DNA of 54,608 nucleotides from Deltaproteobacteria bacterium (GTDB lineage: Bacteria > Bdellovibrionota > Bdellovibrionia > Bdellovibrionales > JAMPXM01): positions 1 through 54,608 of the forward strand of contig JAFLCB010000017.1 in NCBI GenBank assembly GCA_017302795.1, given 5' to 3'. Below, piece after piece: positions 1 through 7,505 of the stretch. Under the pieces are notes generated by a model, which was not told the origin of the DNA, did not search any database, and saw only the letters and a program-made list of their open reading frames with translations. How positions within the stretch are numbered: the first letter of the stretch is position 1; every line of letters begins with the position of its first letter. Position numbers and translations under genes: made by a program.

Positions 1-41
1 GCTGCTGGCGAACTACCTCAAGAAGCAGGCGGGGAAACTGA

Positions 42-101
42 CGGACATTGCGTGGTGGCGGCGGACGTGGCGGCGGCGGTGGCGGCGGCAACCGTTGGTA
101 A
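42..101 (+). CDS. C-terminal glycine/arginine-rich tail of a probable RRM-type RNA-binding protein (partial or broken)
   Basis: The frame ending at TAA 99-101 encodes a run of Gly with interspersed Arg and ends in Asn-Arg-Trp. This is very like the tail of the complete RRM protein at 1206-1535, which ends in Ser-Arg-Trp. The frame is closed upstream by TGA at 39-41, so either the contig begins inside a frameshifted copy or the sequence left of position 42 is in another frame. Only the tail can be supported. It probably marks a paralogue of the downstream gene, with the prolyl isomerase between them. Confidence 0.35.
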   Translation, partial: RTLRGGGGRGGGGGGGNRW

Positions 102-150
102 CAACGGATTGCTAGTCAGACTCTGACTGCACTCGACCTACAAAAGAAAA

Positions 151-178
151 AGGCGAAGCGGATGCTTCGCCTTTTTTG
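151..178 (+). terminator. Intrinsic terminator, probably bidirectional
   Basis: A perfect 9-bp stem (AGGCGAAGC at 151-159 with GCTTCGCCT at 164-172) closes a GGAT tetraloop and is followed by a T tract. An A-rich tract precedes the stem, so the complementary strand also gives a stem followed by T residues. It can therefore serve both the glycine-rich gene to its left and the minus-strand isomerase gene ending at 216. Confidence 0.85.
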
Positions 179-215
179 TTGTTAAATCCCGATCCCGACC
201 AAAACCGAAATCTCA

Positions 216-761
216 TCAGTGAAGGATCCGTTGCTGAGCCGGCACAACTGGACTCATTGACCGTCCGTCGCTGGTATATGTAAACGGCGATGACCCTCGA
301 TCAGCTGAATCGCGCTCATCGTCCTCCTCATCGCTCTCTTCAGTGCCGTCATCCTCACGCACTTCAACAGCTTCAATCTCAAAAATTAGATCTTGTCCCG
401 CAAGCGGATGATTGGCATCTAGAGTGACCAACTCACCTGTTACACCCACAACACGATGCGACTGCGGTTCTTTGTTATTGGCGCCGACCATGATGACATC
501 GCCCAAACGGAGCTGCTCGGGTAATTCTTCGCGCGACAATTCGACGATCTTACTGGGATCATAAAAACCGTAAGCCTCTTCGGCTCCGACAAATATCTTA
601 CGACATTCGCCCACTTTCAAATCTTGCATTCCTCTGGAAAAACCACGGAGCTGACCGTTTGGGCTATCTTGCGTCGATACATTCTGATTAAACGAAGAGC
701 TGATGACACGACCTAGGCGGTCCTTCAAGACACAGTGAAACGATACGATCTGACCATTCAT
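216..761 (-). CDS. SlyD-like FKBP-type peptidyl-prolyl cis-trans isomerase
   Basis: This 181-residue protein has the FKBP/SlyD layout. It has an N-terminal half-barrel with GMQDLKVGE, then the AYG motif near residue 64, an insert-in-flap segment, and the closing signature DANHPLAG near residue 116 that is characteristic of SlyD-type isomerases. The C-terminal 50 residues are acidic and then Ser/Pro-rich, where E. coli SlyD has a His-rich metal-binding tail; almost no His is present here. The family accelerates proline isomerisation and acts as a folding chaperone in the cytoplasm. ATG 759-761 has a good ribosome site (GGGAGA). It stands alone, with a terminator downstream and a long shared intergenic region upstream. 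Confidence 0.85.
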   Translation of the reverse strand: MNGQIVSFHCVLKDRLGRVISSSFNQNVSTQDSPNGQLRGFSRGMQDLKVGECRKIFVGAEEAYGFYDPSKIVELSREELPEQLRLGDVIMVGANNKEPQSHRVVGVTGELVTLDANHPLAGQDLIFEIEAVEVREDDGTEESDEEDDERDSADRGSSPFTYTSDGRSMSPVVPAQQRILH

Positions 762-1149
762 GGCGTCTCCCTTGTTGGCTGCTACGTTAACTAAACAAAC
801 TGAGACACTGACTAAATTTACTGACGAATTTCCTGGGCAAATTTTCTGGACAAGACTGTAACTTTCAGATCTGACTAAAGCGCTTTTTAAACCTCGTATA
901 GATAACTTGAAAACGAACCTGGACCACTTAAAGACATTGGACCGTTACATGACTCGACGGGTAGCGAACGAGGACTTATTTAGTATCTTATCGGCATCTT
1001 GCCTGATAATCTAAGTAAAGGTTAAGCAAATATTGCTACCAGTAATTGCTCCTTTTGAGATTGTTTTTGCAGGGTTAAGTTATTTAGGTTTTCACGAAGT
1101 GTCCTATCGATTTTTTACGATCCGGGTTCTACGCGAAGTTAAGTGTTCC
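762..1149. other. Divergent non-coding region and long 5' leader of the RRM gene
   Basis: About 390 bases with no supportable gene separate the minus-strand isomerase from the plus-strand RRM gene. The stretch must contain both promoters. It has several spaced ACTGA repeats near 808-832, but no clear -35/-10 pair could be chosen. Its length suggests an unusually long untranslated leader for the RRM gene, ending in the ribosome-site hairpin described next. Confidence 0.4.
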
Positions 1150-1205
1150 AAAACCTCCGACGACGGTAATCAAGAGTGGCTCCCATGCCTTATAGGAGGT
1201 TTTTT
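1150..1205 (+). promoter_or_regulatory. Leader hairpin that pairs with the ribosome-binding site of the RRM gene
   Basis: AAAACCTCC at 1150-1158 is perfectly complementary to GGAGGTTTT at 1195-1203. The second arm contains the GGAGG ribosome site of the RRM gene and runs into six T residues just before ATG 1206. The structure could hide the ribosome site (thermosensor-like or protein-controlled) or act as a transcription attenuator, since a stem followed by T residues also has terminator form. The pairing is seen directly; the regulatory role is inference. Confidence 0.5.
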
Positions 1206-1535
1206 ATGGGTAAGAAGTTGTACGTTGGCAATCTGCCATATTCCGCTACAGAACAAGTTCTCACAGAATCATTCGCAGAATGCGGAACTGTTGAGAGCGT
1301 TCGCATCATCACTGATCGCGATTCAGGCCAAAGCAAAGGTTTTGGATTCATCGAAATGGGCACTGACGCGCAGGCAGCTGACGCAATTCAGAAGTTCAAC
1401 GGCGCTATGTTTGATGGTCGCGCAATGACTGTGAACGAAGCTCGTCCGATGGCTCCCCGCGAAGGCGGCGGCGGCGGTGGACGTGGTGGTTTCGGCGGCG
1501 GCGGTGGAAACCGTGGCGGCGGAAGTCGCTGGTAG
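1206..1535 (+). CDS. Single-RRM RNA-binding protein with glycine-rich tail
   Basis: A 109-residue protein with one RNA-recognition motif. RNP2 is LYVGNL at residues 5-10 and RNP1 is KGFGFIEM at 44-51, both carrying the aromatic residues that stack on RNA bases. Residues 87-109 are a Gly-rich tail with Arg and Phe, ending in Trp. This architecture is typical of the cold-induced bacterial and cyanobacterial Rbp family, thought to bind mRNA. ATG 1206 is chosen because GGAGG lies 6 bases upstream; the in-frame ATG at 1176 has no ribosome site. A strong terminator follows at 1608. The leader hairpin suggests post-transcriptional control, possibly by the protein itself. Confidence 0.9.
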   Translation: MGKKLYVGNLPYSATEQVLTESFAECGTVESVRIITDRDSGQSKGFGFIEMGTDAQAADAIQKFNGAMFDGRAMTVNEARPMAPREGGGGGGRGGFGGGGGNRGGGSRW

Positions 1536-1607
1536 TTTCCCTCGGTTCATACTTGAAAGGTTCGAAGCAATTCGAACTGACCAGGTGAGATGCTGTTCGA
1601 AACAAAA

Positions 1608-1636
1608 AAGGCTGGGCTTTGCCCGGCCTTTTTTTT
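1608..1636 (+). terminator. Intrinsic terminator of the RRM gene
   Basis: A 10-bp stem (AAGGCTGGGC with GCCCGGCCTT, one G-T pair) closes a TTT loop and runs into eight or more T residues. A second small hairpin with GTTCGAA arms lies upstream around 1559-1576. Confidence 0.9.
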
Positions 1637-1711
1637 CGTCCGCGCTTTATTTGCGGGACCAATGCCGAATGGCCATTGCCGATTCAAAAATCCCGACCTT
1701 AAAATCAAAGC

Positions 1712-3292
1712 ATGAGAAGAATATTTTTCTATGCCTCCGCTTTCCTAATTTTGTTAGTCGCACTTTTCGGTCATTACGTCGATCCCGGATTTTTGTGGAT
1801 GTACGTTGTGTTGCTACCGTTGGTCGGCATGGGAATGCACAATGCACTTCAGACAAAGAGAGCGATTCTTCGCAATTACCCGATCATTGGGATGCTTCGG
1901 TATTTTTTCGAAGAAATCCGTCCCGAGATTCAGCAGTATTTTGTTGAGAACGATACCGATGGCGCACCTTTCTCCAGGGAACTTCGCTCGGTTGTTTATC
2001 AAAGGGCTAAAAAACAATTGGACACTGTGCCGTTCGGAACTCAGCGCGATTTGTACGCGGCAGGTGCAGAATGGGCGCAGCACTCACTGCTACCTCACCA
2101 TATCGATCCCACAAGTCTGAGAGTAACAATCGGAAATCATCAGTGCCGCCAACCCTACTCAGCCAGCGTCCTTAACATTTCTGCGATGAGCTACGGATCA
2201 CTCAGTGCCCAAGCGATCCAATCTCTCAACGGCGGGGCGAAAATTGGTGGATTTTATCATAATACTGGGGAGGGTGGCGTATCACCCCACCACCTAGCAG
2301 AAGGTGGTGACATCTGCTGGCAGGTCGGAACTGGTTACTTTGGATGTCGAAACGACGACGGCTCTTTCTCCGGCAAAAAATTCAAGGAGCGTTCCCAACT
2401 ACCGCAAATTAAAATGGTGGAAATAAAACTCTCTCAAGGCGCGAAGCCTTCGCACGGCGGAATTTTGCCCGCGGCAAAAGTGACCCAAGAGATCGCGGCC
2501 ATACGCGGAGTCAGCATGGGGAAAGATGTTATTTCCCCGCCTTCCCATTCAAAATTCTCCGATGCTGAAGGTTTAATAAAGTTCGTTAGCGAGCTCCGCG
2601 AGCTTAGCGGCGGAAAGCCGGTTGGTTTCAAAATTTGCATCGGTAACCCCGCAGAGTTTGCATCGATCTGCCGCGCGATCAAAAAGTTAGATATCTACCC
2701 CGACTTCATAACAGTGGACGGCGCAGAAGGCGGAACAGGCGCGGCGCCTCCGGAATTCACCAATTCCCTTGGGATGCCGTGGATCGAAGGTCTGACAATT
2801 GTCCGGGACCTTCTAGAGCTCTACGGAATTAAGCAGCACATTCGCATCATCACTTCGGGAAAGGTGATCACTGGATTTCATTTAATGAAAGCGCTTGCAT
2901 TGGGTGCAGATACTGTGAATTCCGCACGAGGAATGATGCTCGCACTGGGCTGCATCCAGGCCAGACGATGCAATACGAATCATTGTCCCGCCGGTGTAGC
3001 TACTAACGACCCCGGACTCACGGTGGGCCTAGTGGTCGTAGATAAAAAGCATCGAGTTGCAAACTTTCATACCAATACGGTCCGCGCGTTTGCCGAGATC
3101 ATGGGAGCTTGTGGCGTGACTAATACTTCCCAACTTCGACGTTCGCATATTTATAAGCGAACGGAATCGGGCGCTGTAATGTCCTATGAAGAGCTTTATC
3201 CAAGTATCTCAAGTGATGGTTCGCATTCCGACCGCGGTTCCGTTTTGAAAAACAGGTCAGAGTCTTACATGCATGCAGCAAGTCTATTTTAA
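1712..3292 (+). CDS. FMN-binding glutamate synthase-like domain protein, membrane-anchored
   Basis: A 526-residue protein. Residues 5-45 form one or two transmembrane segments. The rest matches the FMN/3Fe-4S synthase domain of glutamate synthase large subunit (GltB domain), as in the stand-alone YerD type. Supporting motifs are NISAMSYGSLS near 150, GEGGVSPHH near 187, TVDGAEGGTGAAPPEF near 336, and the cluster cysteines C414, C420 and C425 with the C-x5-C-x4-C spacing known for GltS. There is no glutaminase domain, so ammonia would have to come from elsewhere or the substrate differs. The start lacks a clear ribosome site. The regulator downstream follows after 5 bases and may be co-transcribed. 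Confidence 0.85.
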   Translation: MRRIFFYASAFLILLVALFGHYVDPGFLWMYVVLLPLVGMGMHNALQTKRAILRNYPIIGMLRYFFEEIRPEIQQYFVENDTDGAPFSRELRSVVYQRAKKQLDTVPFGTQRDLYAAGAEWAQHSLLPHHIDPTSLRVTIGNHQCRQPYSASVLNISAMSYGSLSAQAIQSLNGGAKIGGFYHNTGEGGVSPHHLAEGGDICWQVGTGYFGCRNDDGSFSGKKFKERSQLPQIKMVEIKLSQGAKPSHGGILPAAKVTQEIAAIRGVSMGKDVISPPSHSKFSDAEGLIKFVSELRELSGGKPVGFKICIGNPAEFASICRAIKKLDIYPDFITVDGAEGGTGAAPPEFTNSLGMPWIEGLTIVRDLLELYGIKQHIRIITSGKVITGFHLMKALALGADTVNSARGMMLALGCIQARRCNTNHCPAGVATNDPGLTVGLVVVDKKHRVANFHTNTVRAFAEIMGACGVTNTSQLRRSHIYKRTESGAVMSYEELYPSISSDGSHSDRGSVLKNRSESYMHAASLF

Positions 3293-3297
3293 AAGTC

Positions 3298-4200
3298 ATG
3301 AGAAACTTCAATCACCTTTACTATTTTTATGTTGTTGCAAAACTCGGCGGCGTGACCGCTGCTGCAAAACAGCTGAACACTTCCCAAAGCAGTTTAAGTA
3401 CCCAGTTGAAAACGCTTGAGTCACAAATGGGAGCGGCGCTATTTAAAAAAGAGGGGCGAAGTCTTACGCTGACTGCAAATGGTCAGGCGATATTCGCCAT
3501 CTGTCGAAAAATGTTTGAGGTCGCCTCTGAAATTGATAGCTTTCTTTCGAAGCGCGAACACCGAGGACAAACATCTTTTGCGATCGGTGTTTCGCCGGAT
3601 ATCGAAAGGCCCCTTGTTACGGACGTGGTCAGCCGAACGATTCAAGGGTTAAAAGATTCCCATCGGCCCGTCATCACCCAAGTCTCGTTTCCTTTTGAAA
3701 AGCTTGTCGCAAAAGTTGAAATGGGCGAACTAGATGCAATTATCACTTCGCAACCAACCCATTCGCCAACTGTTAAAACTCTATGTGAACTAAAATTGGT
3801 CGTAAAAGCAGTGGTAAATCCGAAGCTCGGGAAGACATTCAAAACCATTTTTGCCGATGACCGCGTTGGGCTTGTGATTGCTTCACCTGATTTGCGATTG
3901 CGTTGGGAAACCGACGAATTTCTATTGAAACGAAAAATTAAAAAGCCGATCGCCTTCGAGAGCAACGTTCTTGGAGCACTGCTTCGGGCCTCGGTTGATG
4001 GTCTCGGCGTTGCATTTCTTCCTGAAGCTTATCTGACGCGAGAAATAGATCGAGGGGCCGTGATAGTTTCACGCGAGCCCCTCTGGACACATCGACTGTT
4101 TTTAAGCGCACGATCTAATGCGCTTTCTTTGAAAACGTCTGAACCACGTCACCACCTTCTGTCGGCGCTCGCGCGCCGACTAGAAGAGGCCGTACGTTAA
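3298..4200 (+). CDS. LysR-family transcriptional regulator, NhaR-like
   Basis: A 300-residue LysR-type regulator. The winged helix-turn-helix covers residues 1-60 and opens with an FNHLYYFYVVAKLGGVTAAAK-type segment that resembles NhaR (sodium and pH response in enterobacteria) more than typical LysR proteins. Residues 90-295 form the effector-binding fold. No nhaA antiporter gene is nearby, so its target here is unknown. It lies 5 bases after the FMN protein gene, and its stop overlaps the stop of the convergent hibernation-factor gene. Confidence 0.85.
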   Translation: MRNFNHLYYFYVVAKLGGVTAAAKQLNTSQSSLSTQLKTLESQMGAALFKKEGRSLTLTANGQAIFAICRKMFEVASEIDSFLSKREHRGQTSFAIGVSPDIERPLVTDVVSRTIQGLKDSHRPVITQVSFPFEKLVAKVEMGELDAIITSQPTHSPTVKTLCELKLVVKAVVNPKLGKTFKTIFADDRVGLVIASPDLRLRWETDEFLLKRKIKKPIAFESNVLGALLRASVDGLGVAFLPEAYLTREIDRGAVIVSREPLWTHRLFLSARSNALSLKTSEPRHHLLSALARRLEEAVR

Positions 4201-4541
4201 GCTATATTTTCAAGATGGCGAGGATGGCGACGGCGAGCTAAGGCCCGCATGTGCGAGCGACGGAGAATTTTTTCTGCCGTTCTTACTGCATCGCGGACTG
4301 CCGTGTGTAAACTACCCGACTCTCGCTGAACATGAATCGGCGCACGATGCGCCTCTTTTAAAGTAATACCGACGAAGAACTGTTTCTGCGCTGTGCCTCG
4401 ATCGTGATTCAAAGTCACCTCCACAAGTGTGTCGTGACGATTGATGTATTTCCCGAGCGCCGCTTGGACCTGTTCCTCCACAAACAAAGTCAAATGTTCG
4501 CGCGACTCGAAATCCCGGTAGGTAGTGACTGTTTTGGACAT
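4197..4541 (-). CDS. Ribosome hibernation/stability factor-like protein (HPF/RaiA fold)
   Basis: A 114-residue basic protein whose pattern fits the HPF/YfiA (RaiA) superfamily: an N-terminal strand-helix unit with a TLFVEEQVQAALGKY helix, a VEVTLNHDRG strand and a D-A-V-R-T-A-E helix followed by an Arg-rich tail. Such proteins bind the 30S decoding region in stationary phase. ATG 4539-4541 is chosen because GGAGG stands 8 bases upstream; a longer in-frame start would begin before that site. Sequence identity to the family appears weak, so a divergent member is likely. Confidence 0.65.
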   Translation of the reverse strand: MSKTVTTYRDFESREHLTLFVEEQVQAALGKYINRHDTLVEVTLNHDRGTAQKQFFVGITLKEAHRAPIHVQRESGSLHTAVRDAVRTAEKILRRSHMRALARRRHPRHLENIA

Positions 4542-4932
4542 TTCTCGACCTCCTTGGTTAAACACAAGTATCGTCGAAGCAGCGTTTCGCGAAAAATAGA
4601 TAAATTAGATACGACCTATACGAATTTTGAATCGATAACGTTCGACGCCTATTTCGGTCTAAAATGCTCACCGCGGTTCATGTATAAGCGATATCAATGT
4701 CCCACCAAAGGAGGACACCATGGCGCGAGTGCTAACGTCCCGCTACCGCGCTTCATACAGCGGCCAAACAACGTGACAATTTTTACCTTTAACTGGCCGA
4801 TTTGGATCTCAACGTCCAATTCGAATTTTCAGTTTTACCTGTCCCCGTTTATAGCGCTTGGCGCCGTCAGGAATTGATTGACCTCAAAGCGAAGGAACGC
4901 GAGTTTGGCGCCAAGTTGACAGAGGGGGTCAC
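4542..4932. other. Non-coding region with one strong ribosome site
   Basis: About 390 bases between the minus-strand hibernation-factor gene and the S41 lipoprotein gene. It must contain the promoters of both. The plus strand carries AAAGGAGG at 4708-4715 in front of a short open frame (next entry). A second open frame from about 4793 reads into the S41 gene out of frame and has no proper start. No other structure was seen. Confidence 0.4.
4720..4776 (+). CDS. Possible 18-residue small protein or leader peptide
   Basis: ATG 4720 follows a strong ribosome site (AAAGGAGG, 4-base spacer) and encodes 18 residues rich in Arg, Ser and Thr before TGA 4774-4776. It is too short to judge by composition. 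It could be a leader peptide for the downstream S41 lipoprotein gene, a small protein, or the start of a decayed gene. The ribosome site is the only support. Confidence 0.3.
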   Translation: MARVLTSRYRASYSGQTT

Positions 4933-6771
4933 ATGTTCGGTTTTTTCCACGCTGTTTCGAGCAGTTATGCTGCATCCAAATCATCTAGGGTTATAGTATT
5001 GGCTGCACTTTTGGGGGTTGGTTCCGCCGGGTGTTCGCTCGACTATTCAACTTCAAACCATTCGCCAATCGCGACAGAGGACTCTCAAGCAATTCGCCCT
5101 CTCACAGAGGTCGAGGCGTTGGCTGATTTCGATGCGATGGTCTCCTCGATCAATTCGCTCTATGGACCACTGGAGTACAAAGAGCGTCGCTTCGGTTATA
5201 AATTCGAAAATGAGGCTGCGAAAGTTCGCTCTAAGTTTTCGCTCGCCAAGTCGGATTCGGAAAAATCCGCTCTTTTCTTAGAGCTGCTGAGAAAACTTGA
5301 AGATGGCCATGTCTCTTTGTCACAGCCGATTCGCGATCGGTATGAAATTCCAGTCATCGTGATGCCTGTTGAAAATAAATTTCTGGTCTCTCGCGTTGCG
5401 CCGACATTGGCTCCATACGGAATCGCCGTCGGCGACGAATTGGTTTCTATTGATGGCTTAACGCCTGACGAAGCATTGAAAACCATTTTGAAATATTCAT
5501 GGTTTGCGAACGCAGAAAGCGATCGCCACATGATTTACTATTTCTTCTACCGACCGTCTTATATTCCCGAGTTGGTTCCCACCTCTGAATTTGCGCAAAT
5601 CAAGTTCCTTAAGCCAGACGGAACCGAAATGCTGGCTCAAATTGCTTGGAAAAAAACGAGCCCGCAACAAAGGGTTGAATTTGTTCCACGCACAGAAGAG
5701 ACAGCGAAATCCGATTCCAATCAGGTGCTCGGATTCAAAGGACTAACCTCGGAAGGACTGACCGAACGCCTAAACACTGTGAATTCGATCAGTGTTGCCG
5801 ACATGGGAGCTGATGCTCCTTGGTACTGGAGCGCGAAGTTAAAAAAGAAATATCAAGTAACAATGGTTTCGCCAGAACGTGAGCGCGTGCAGGCGTTTTA
5901 CGCGGCATGGACCCGCGAGCTTGATTTATTTTCGCCAACATCACCCACGCCAGATCCATTGCCCGAAACGCTGCCAAACGTTTGGGCGGCACTTTACAAG
6001 TACAATGGCAAAACAGTTCTTATGTTGCGCCAACCGGGTTATGCACCTGAAGACTTTGTGTTGAATCTCGCGGTTTATTCGGCGCTTGTTGATCAGTATC
6101 AGCCACTCGCTGACTCGTTGATCATCGACCAAACCCATAACCCCGGCGGCATCGTGACCTACACTGAGGGATTTGCGCAGCTCTTCGCTCCCAAAGGATT
6201 GAACGGCTTTGTTCAGTTCCTAAATACCGATCGGCTTTGGTTTACAAGACTCATGAGCTTTTGGACCGGACTTGATCCTTTGACGGCTTCCACCGCAACT
6301 GGCGCCCGAATTCTCGGTTTAGCGAAGGGCCTAGAGCGAGATTCCGAACAAGGCCTTCGCCTCGGCAAAACGCCATTCAGTTTTTCTCTTCGTGAAATTC
6401 TACCTCCTGCTCCAGGAGGAGCGGTTTGGAAAAAGCCGGTCCTCGTCCTCATTGACGAACTTTGCGGCTCGGGCGGAGATTCTTTTCCGATGCTGATGAA
6501 GGCCAATGGCCTTGGGAAACTATTCGGGAATCGAACGGCGGGCCTTGGCGGAAGCGTCGAAAAGGTAATCGACCTTCCCTTCACTCGTTCTTCGCTTTCG
6601 GTCACTCGAGGTTTGTTCACAACCTTCAAGCCAAATGGCCAGTATAGTGATTCCGATTACGTTGAAAACAACGGAGTGACGCCTGACGTGTCGTACACGC
6701 ACACAGTAAAAGACTTCCGCGAAGGTTTTGAGACTTACTTCAAAGCCTTCTCTGATGAGGCCACCAAGTAA
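4933..6771 (+). CDS. S41-family (C-terminal-processing-like) peptidase, lipoprotein
   Basis: A 612-residue exported protein. The signal segment ends in the lipobox GSAGC with lipidated Cys34. A PDZ-like region (GDELVSIDGLTPDEAL) lies near residues 165-185. The C-terminal half has the S41 core: LIIDQTHNPGG near 400 and PVLVLIDELCGSGGDSF, where Ser513 matches the catalytic nucleophile of the tail-specific protease family. The catalytic Lys was not located with confidence. It is probably a periplasmic, membrane-anchored protease. ATG 4933 has GAGGGGG upstream. The gene is convergent with the carbonic anhydrase gene, one base apart. Confidence 0.8.
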   Translation: MFGFFHAVSSSYAASKSSRVIVLAALLGVGSAGCSLDYSTSNHSPIATEDSQAIRPLTEVEALADFDAMVSSINSLYGPLEYKERRFGYKFENEAAKVRSKFSLAKSDSEKSALFLELLRKLEDGHVSLSQPIRDRYEIPVIVMPVENKFLVSRVAPTLAPYGIAVGDELVSIDGLTPDEALKTILKYSWFANAESDRHMIYYFFYRPSYIPELVPTSEFAQIKFLKPDGTEMLAQIAWKKTSPQQRVEFVPRTEETAKSDSNQVLGFKGLTSEGLTERLNTVNSISVADMGADAPWYWSAKLKKKYQVTMVSPERERVQAFYAAWTRELDLFSPTSPTPDPLPETLPNVWAALYKYNGKTVLMLRQPGYAPEDFVLNLAVYSALVDQYQPLADSLIIDQTHNPGGIVTYTEGFAQLFAPKGLNGFVQFLNTDRLWFTRLMSFWTGLDPLTASTATGARILGLAKGLERDSEQGLRLGKTPFSFSLREILPPAPGGAVWKKPVLVLIDELCGSGGDSFPMLMKANGLGKLFGNRTAGLGGSVEKVIDLPFTRSSLSVTRGLFTTFKPNGQYSDSDYVENNGVTPDVSYTHTVKDFREGFETYFKAFSDEATK

Positions 6772-6772
6772 T

Positions 6773-7426
6773 TTACAGCGGTATGCTTTGAAAACCTCGA
6801 GTCTGGTGATCGAGTTCATAGAGTTCGCCAGACTCCAGATCAAAATATGCGCCATGAAGTTCAAGACGGGATTCGGCGAGGGCTTCTAGGATAAACGGAA
6901 ACGTTTTTAAATTTTCAATCGAAATGACAATCGACTCGAGTTCACAATGTCGGCAAAGGGCTTCCTGTTGTTCTGGAGTAAACGCAACAGGATTCGCTGC
7001 CAAAACTTTTTCTTTTGCCGGTGCTGCGATTTGCATCCATTTTGCGACGAAGCTCGTAGACTTTAGATTCTCGCTCATCATCAGCGTTCGAATTCCGCCG
7101 CATTGGCGATGCCCAAGAACAATGATGTTTTCTACTCGCAGGTTGACGACCGCAAACTCGATCGCAGAGCTCACGCCATGAAATTTTCCCTGAGATTCGA
7201 ATGGTGGCACAAGATTGGCCACGTTTCTAACGACAAAAATTTCGCCCGGCGAAGCGCCCGCGAGCATACCGGGGTCCACGCGCGAATCACTACAGGCGAT
7301 GATCATTGTCTTCGGGGATTGCCCGCCTTGAGAAAGGCGGCGGTAGATCGACTCTTCGTCTGCATAATAGCGAGCGCGAAAGCGTCGAAACCCAGCTATA
7401 AACTTTAAGATTTCCTTGTTCGGCAT
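6773..7426 (-). CDS. Beta-class carbonic anhydrase
   Basis: A 217-residue enzyme that interconverts CO2 and bicarbonate. All beta-class hallmarks are present: zinc ligands C45, H106 and C109, and the D47/R49 dyad inside CSDSR, with HRQCGG carrying the second pair. Length is normal for the family. No signal peptide is visible, so it is cytoplasmic. It is a single gene, convergent with the S41 peptidase and divergent from the outer-membrane protein gene. Confidence 0.95.
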   Translation of the reverse strand: MPNKEILKFIAGFRRFRARYYADEESIYRRLSQGGQSPKTMIIACSDSRVDPGMLAGASPGEIFVVRNVANLVPPFESQGKFHGVSSAIEFAVVNLRVENIIVLGHRQCGGIRTLMMSENLKSTSFVAKWMQIAAPAKEKVLAANPVAFTPEQQEALCRHCELESIVISIENLKTFPFILEALAESRLELHGAYFDLESGELYELDHQTRGFQSIPL

Positions 7427-7505
7427 ACGGCCAACAGCGCTACCCGTTTCTGGCTCAACTGGTCAACTTCGAAATGAAGAACGCTGTGCCGATGTGCTGC
7501 TATAA

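Noticed and set aside
1033-1428. Open frame of 131 codons overlapping the RRM gene start
   Set aside because: It lies out of frame over the RRM gene, whose ribosome site and family motifs are clear; its composition shows no protein-like pattern.
3298-4200. Assignment as true NhaR with a sodium/proton antiporter partner
   Set aside because: Only the DNA-binding part resembles NhaR and no antiporter gene is nearby, so only a LysR/NhaR-like call is given.
4404-4877. 157-codon plus-strand frame across the hibernation-factor gene and the gap
   Set aside because: Antisense to a better supported gene at its start and no ribosome site; the remainder is short and unconserved in look.
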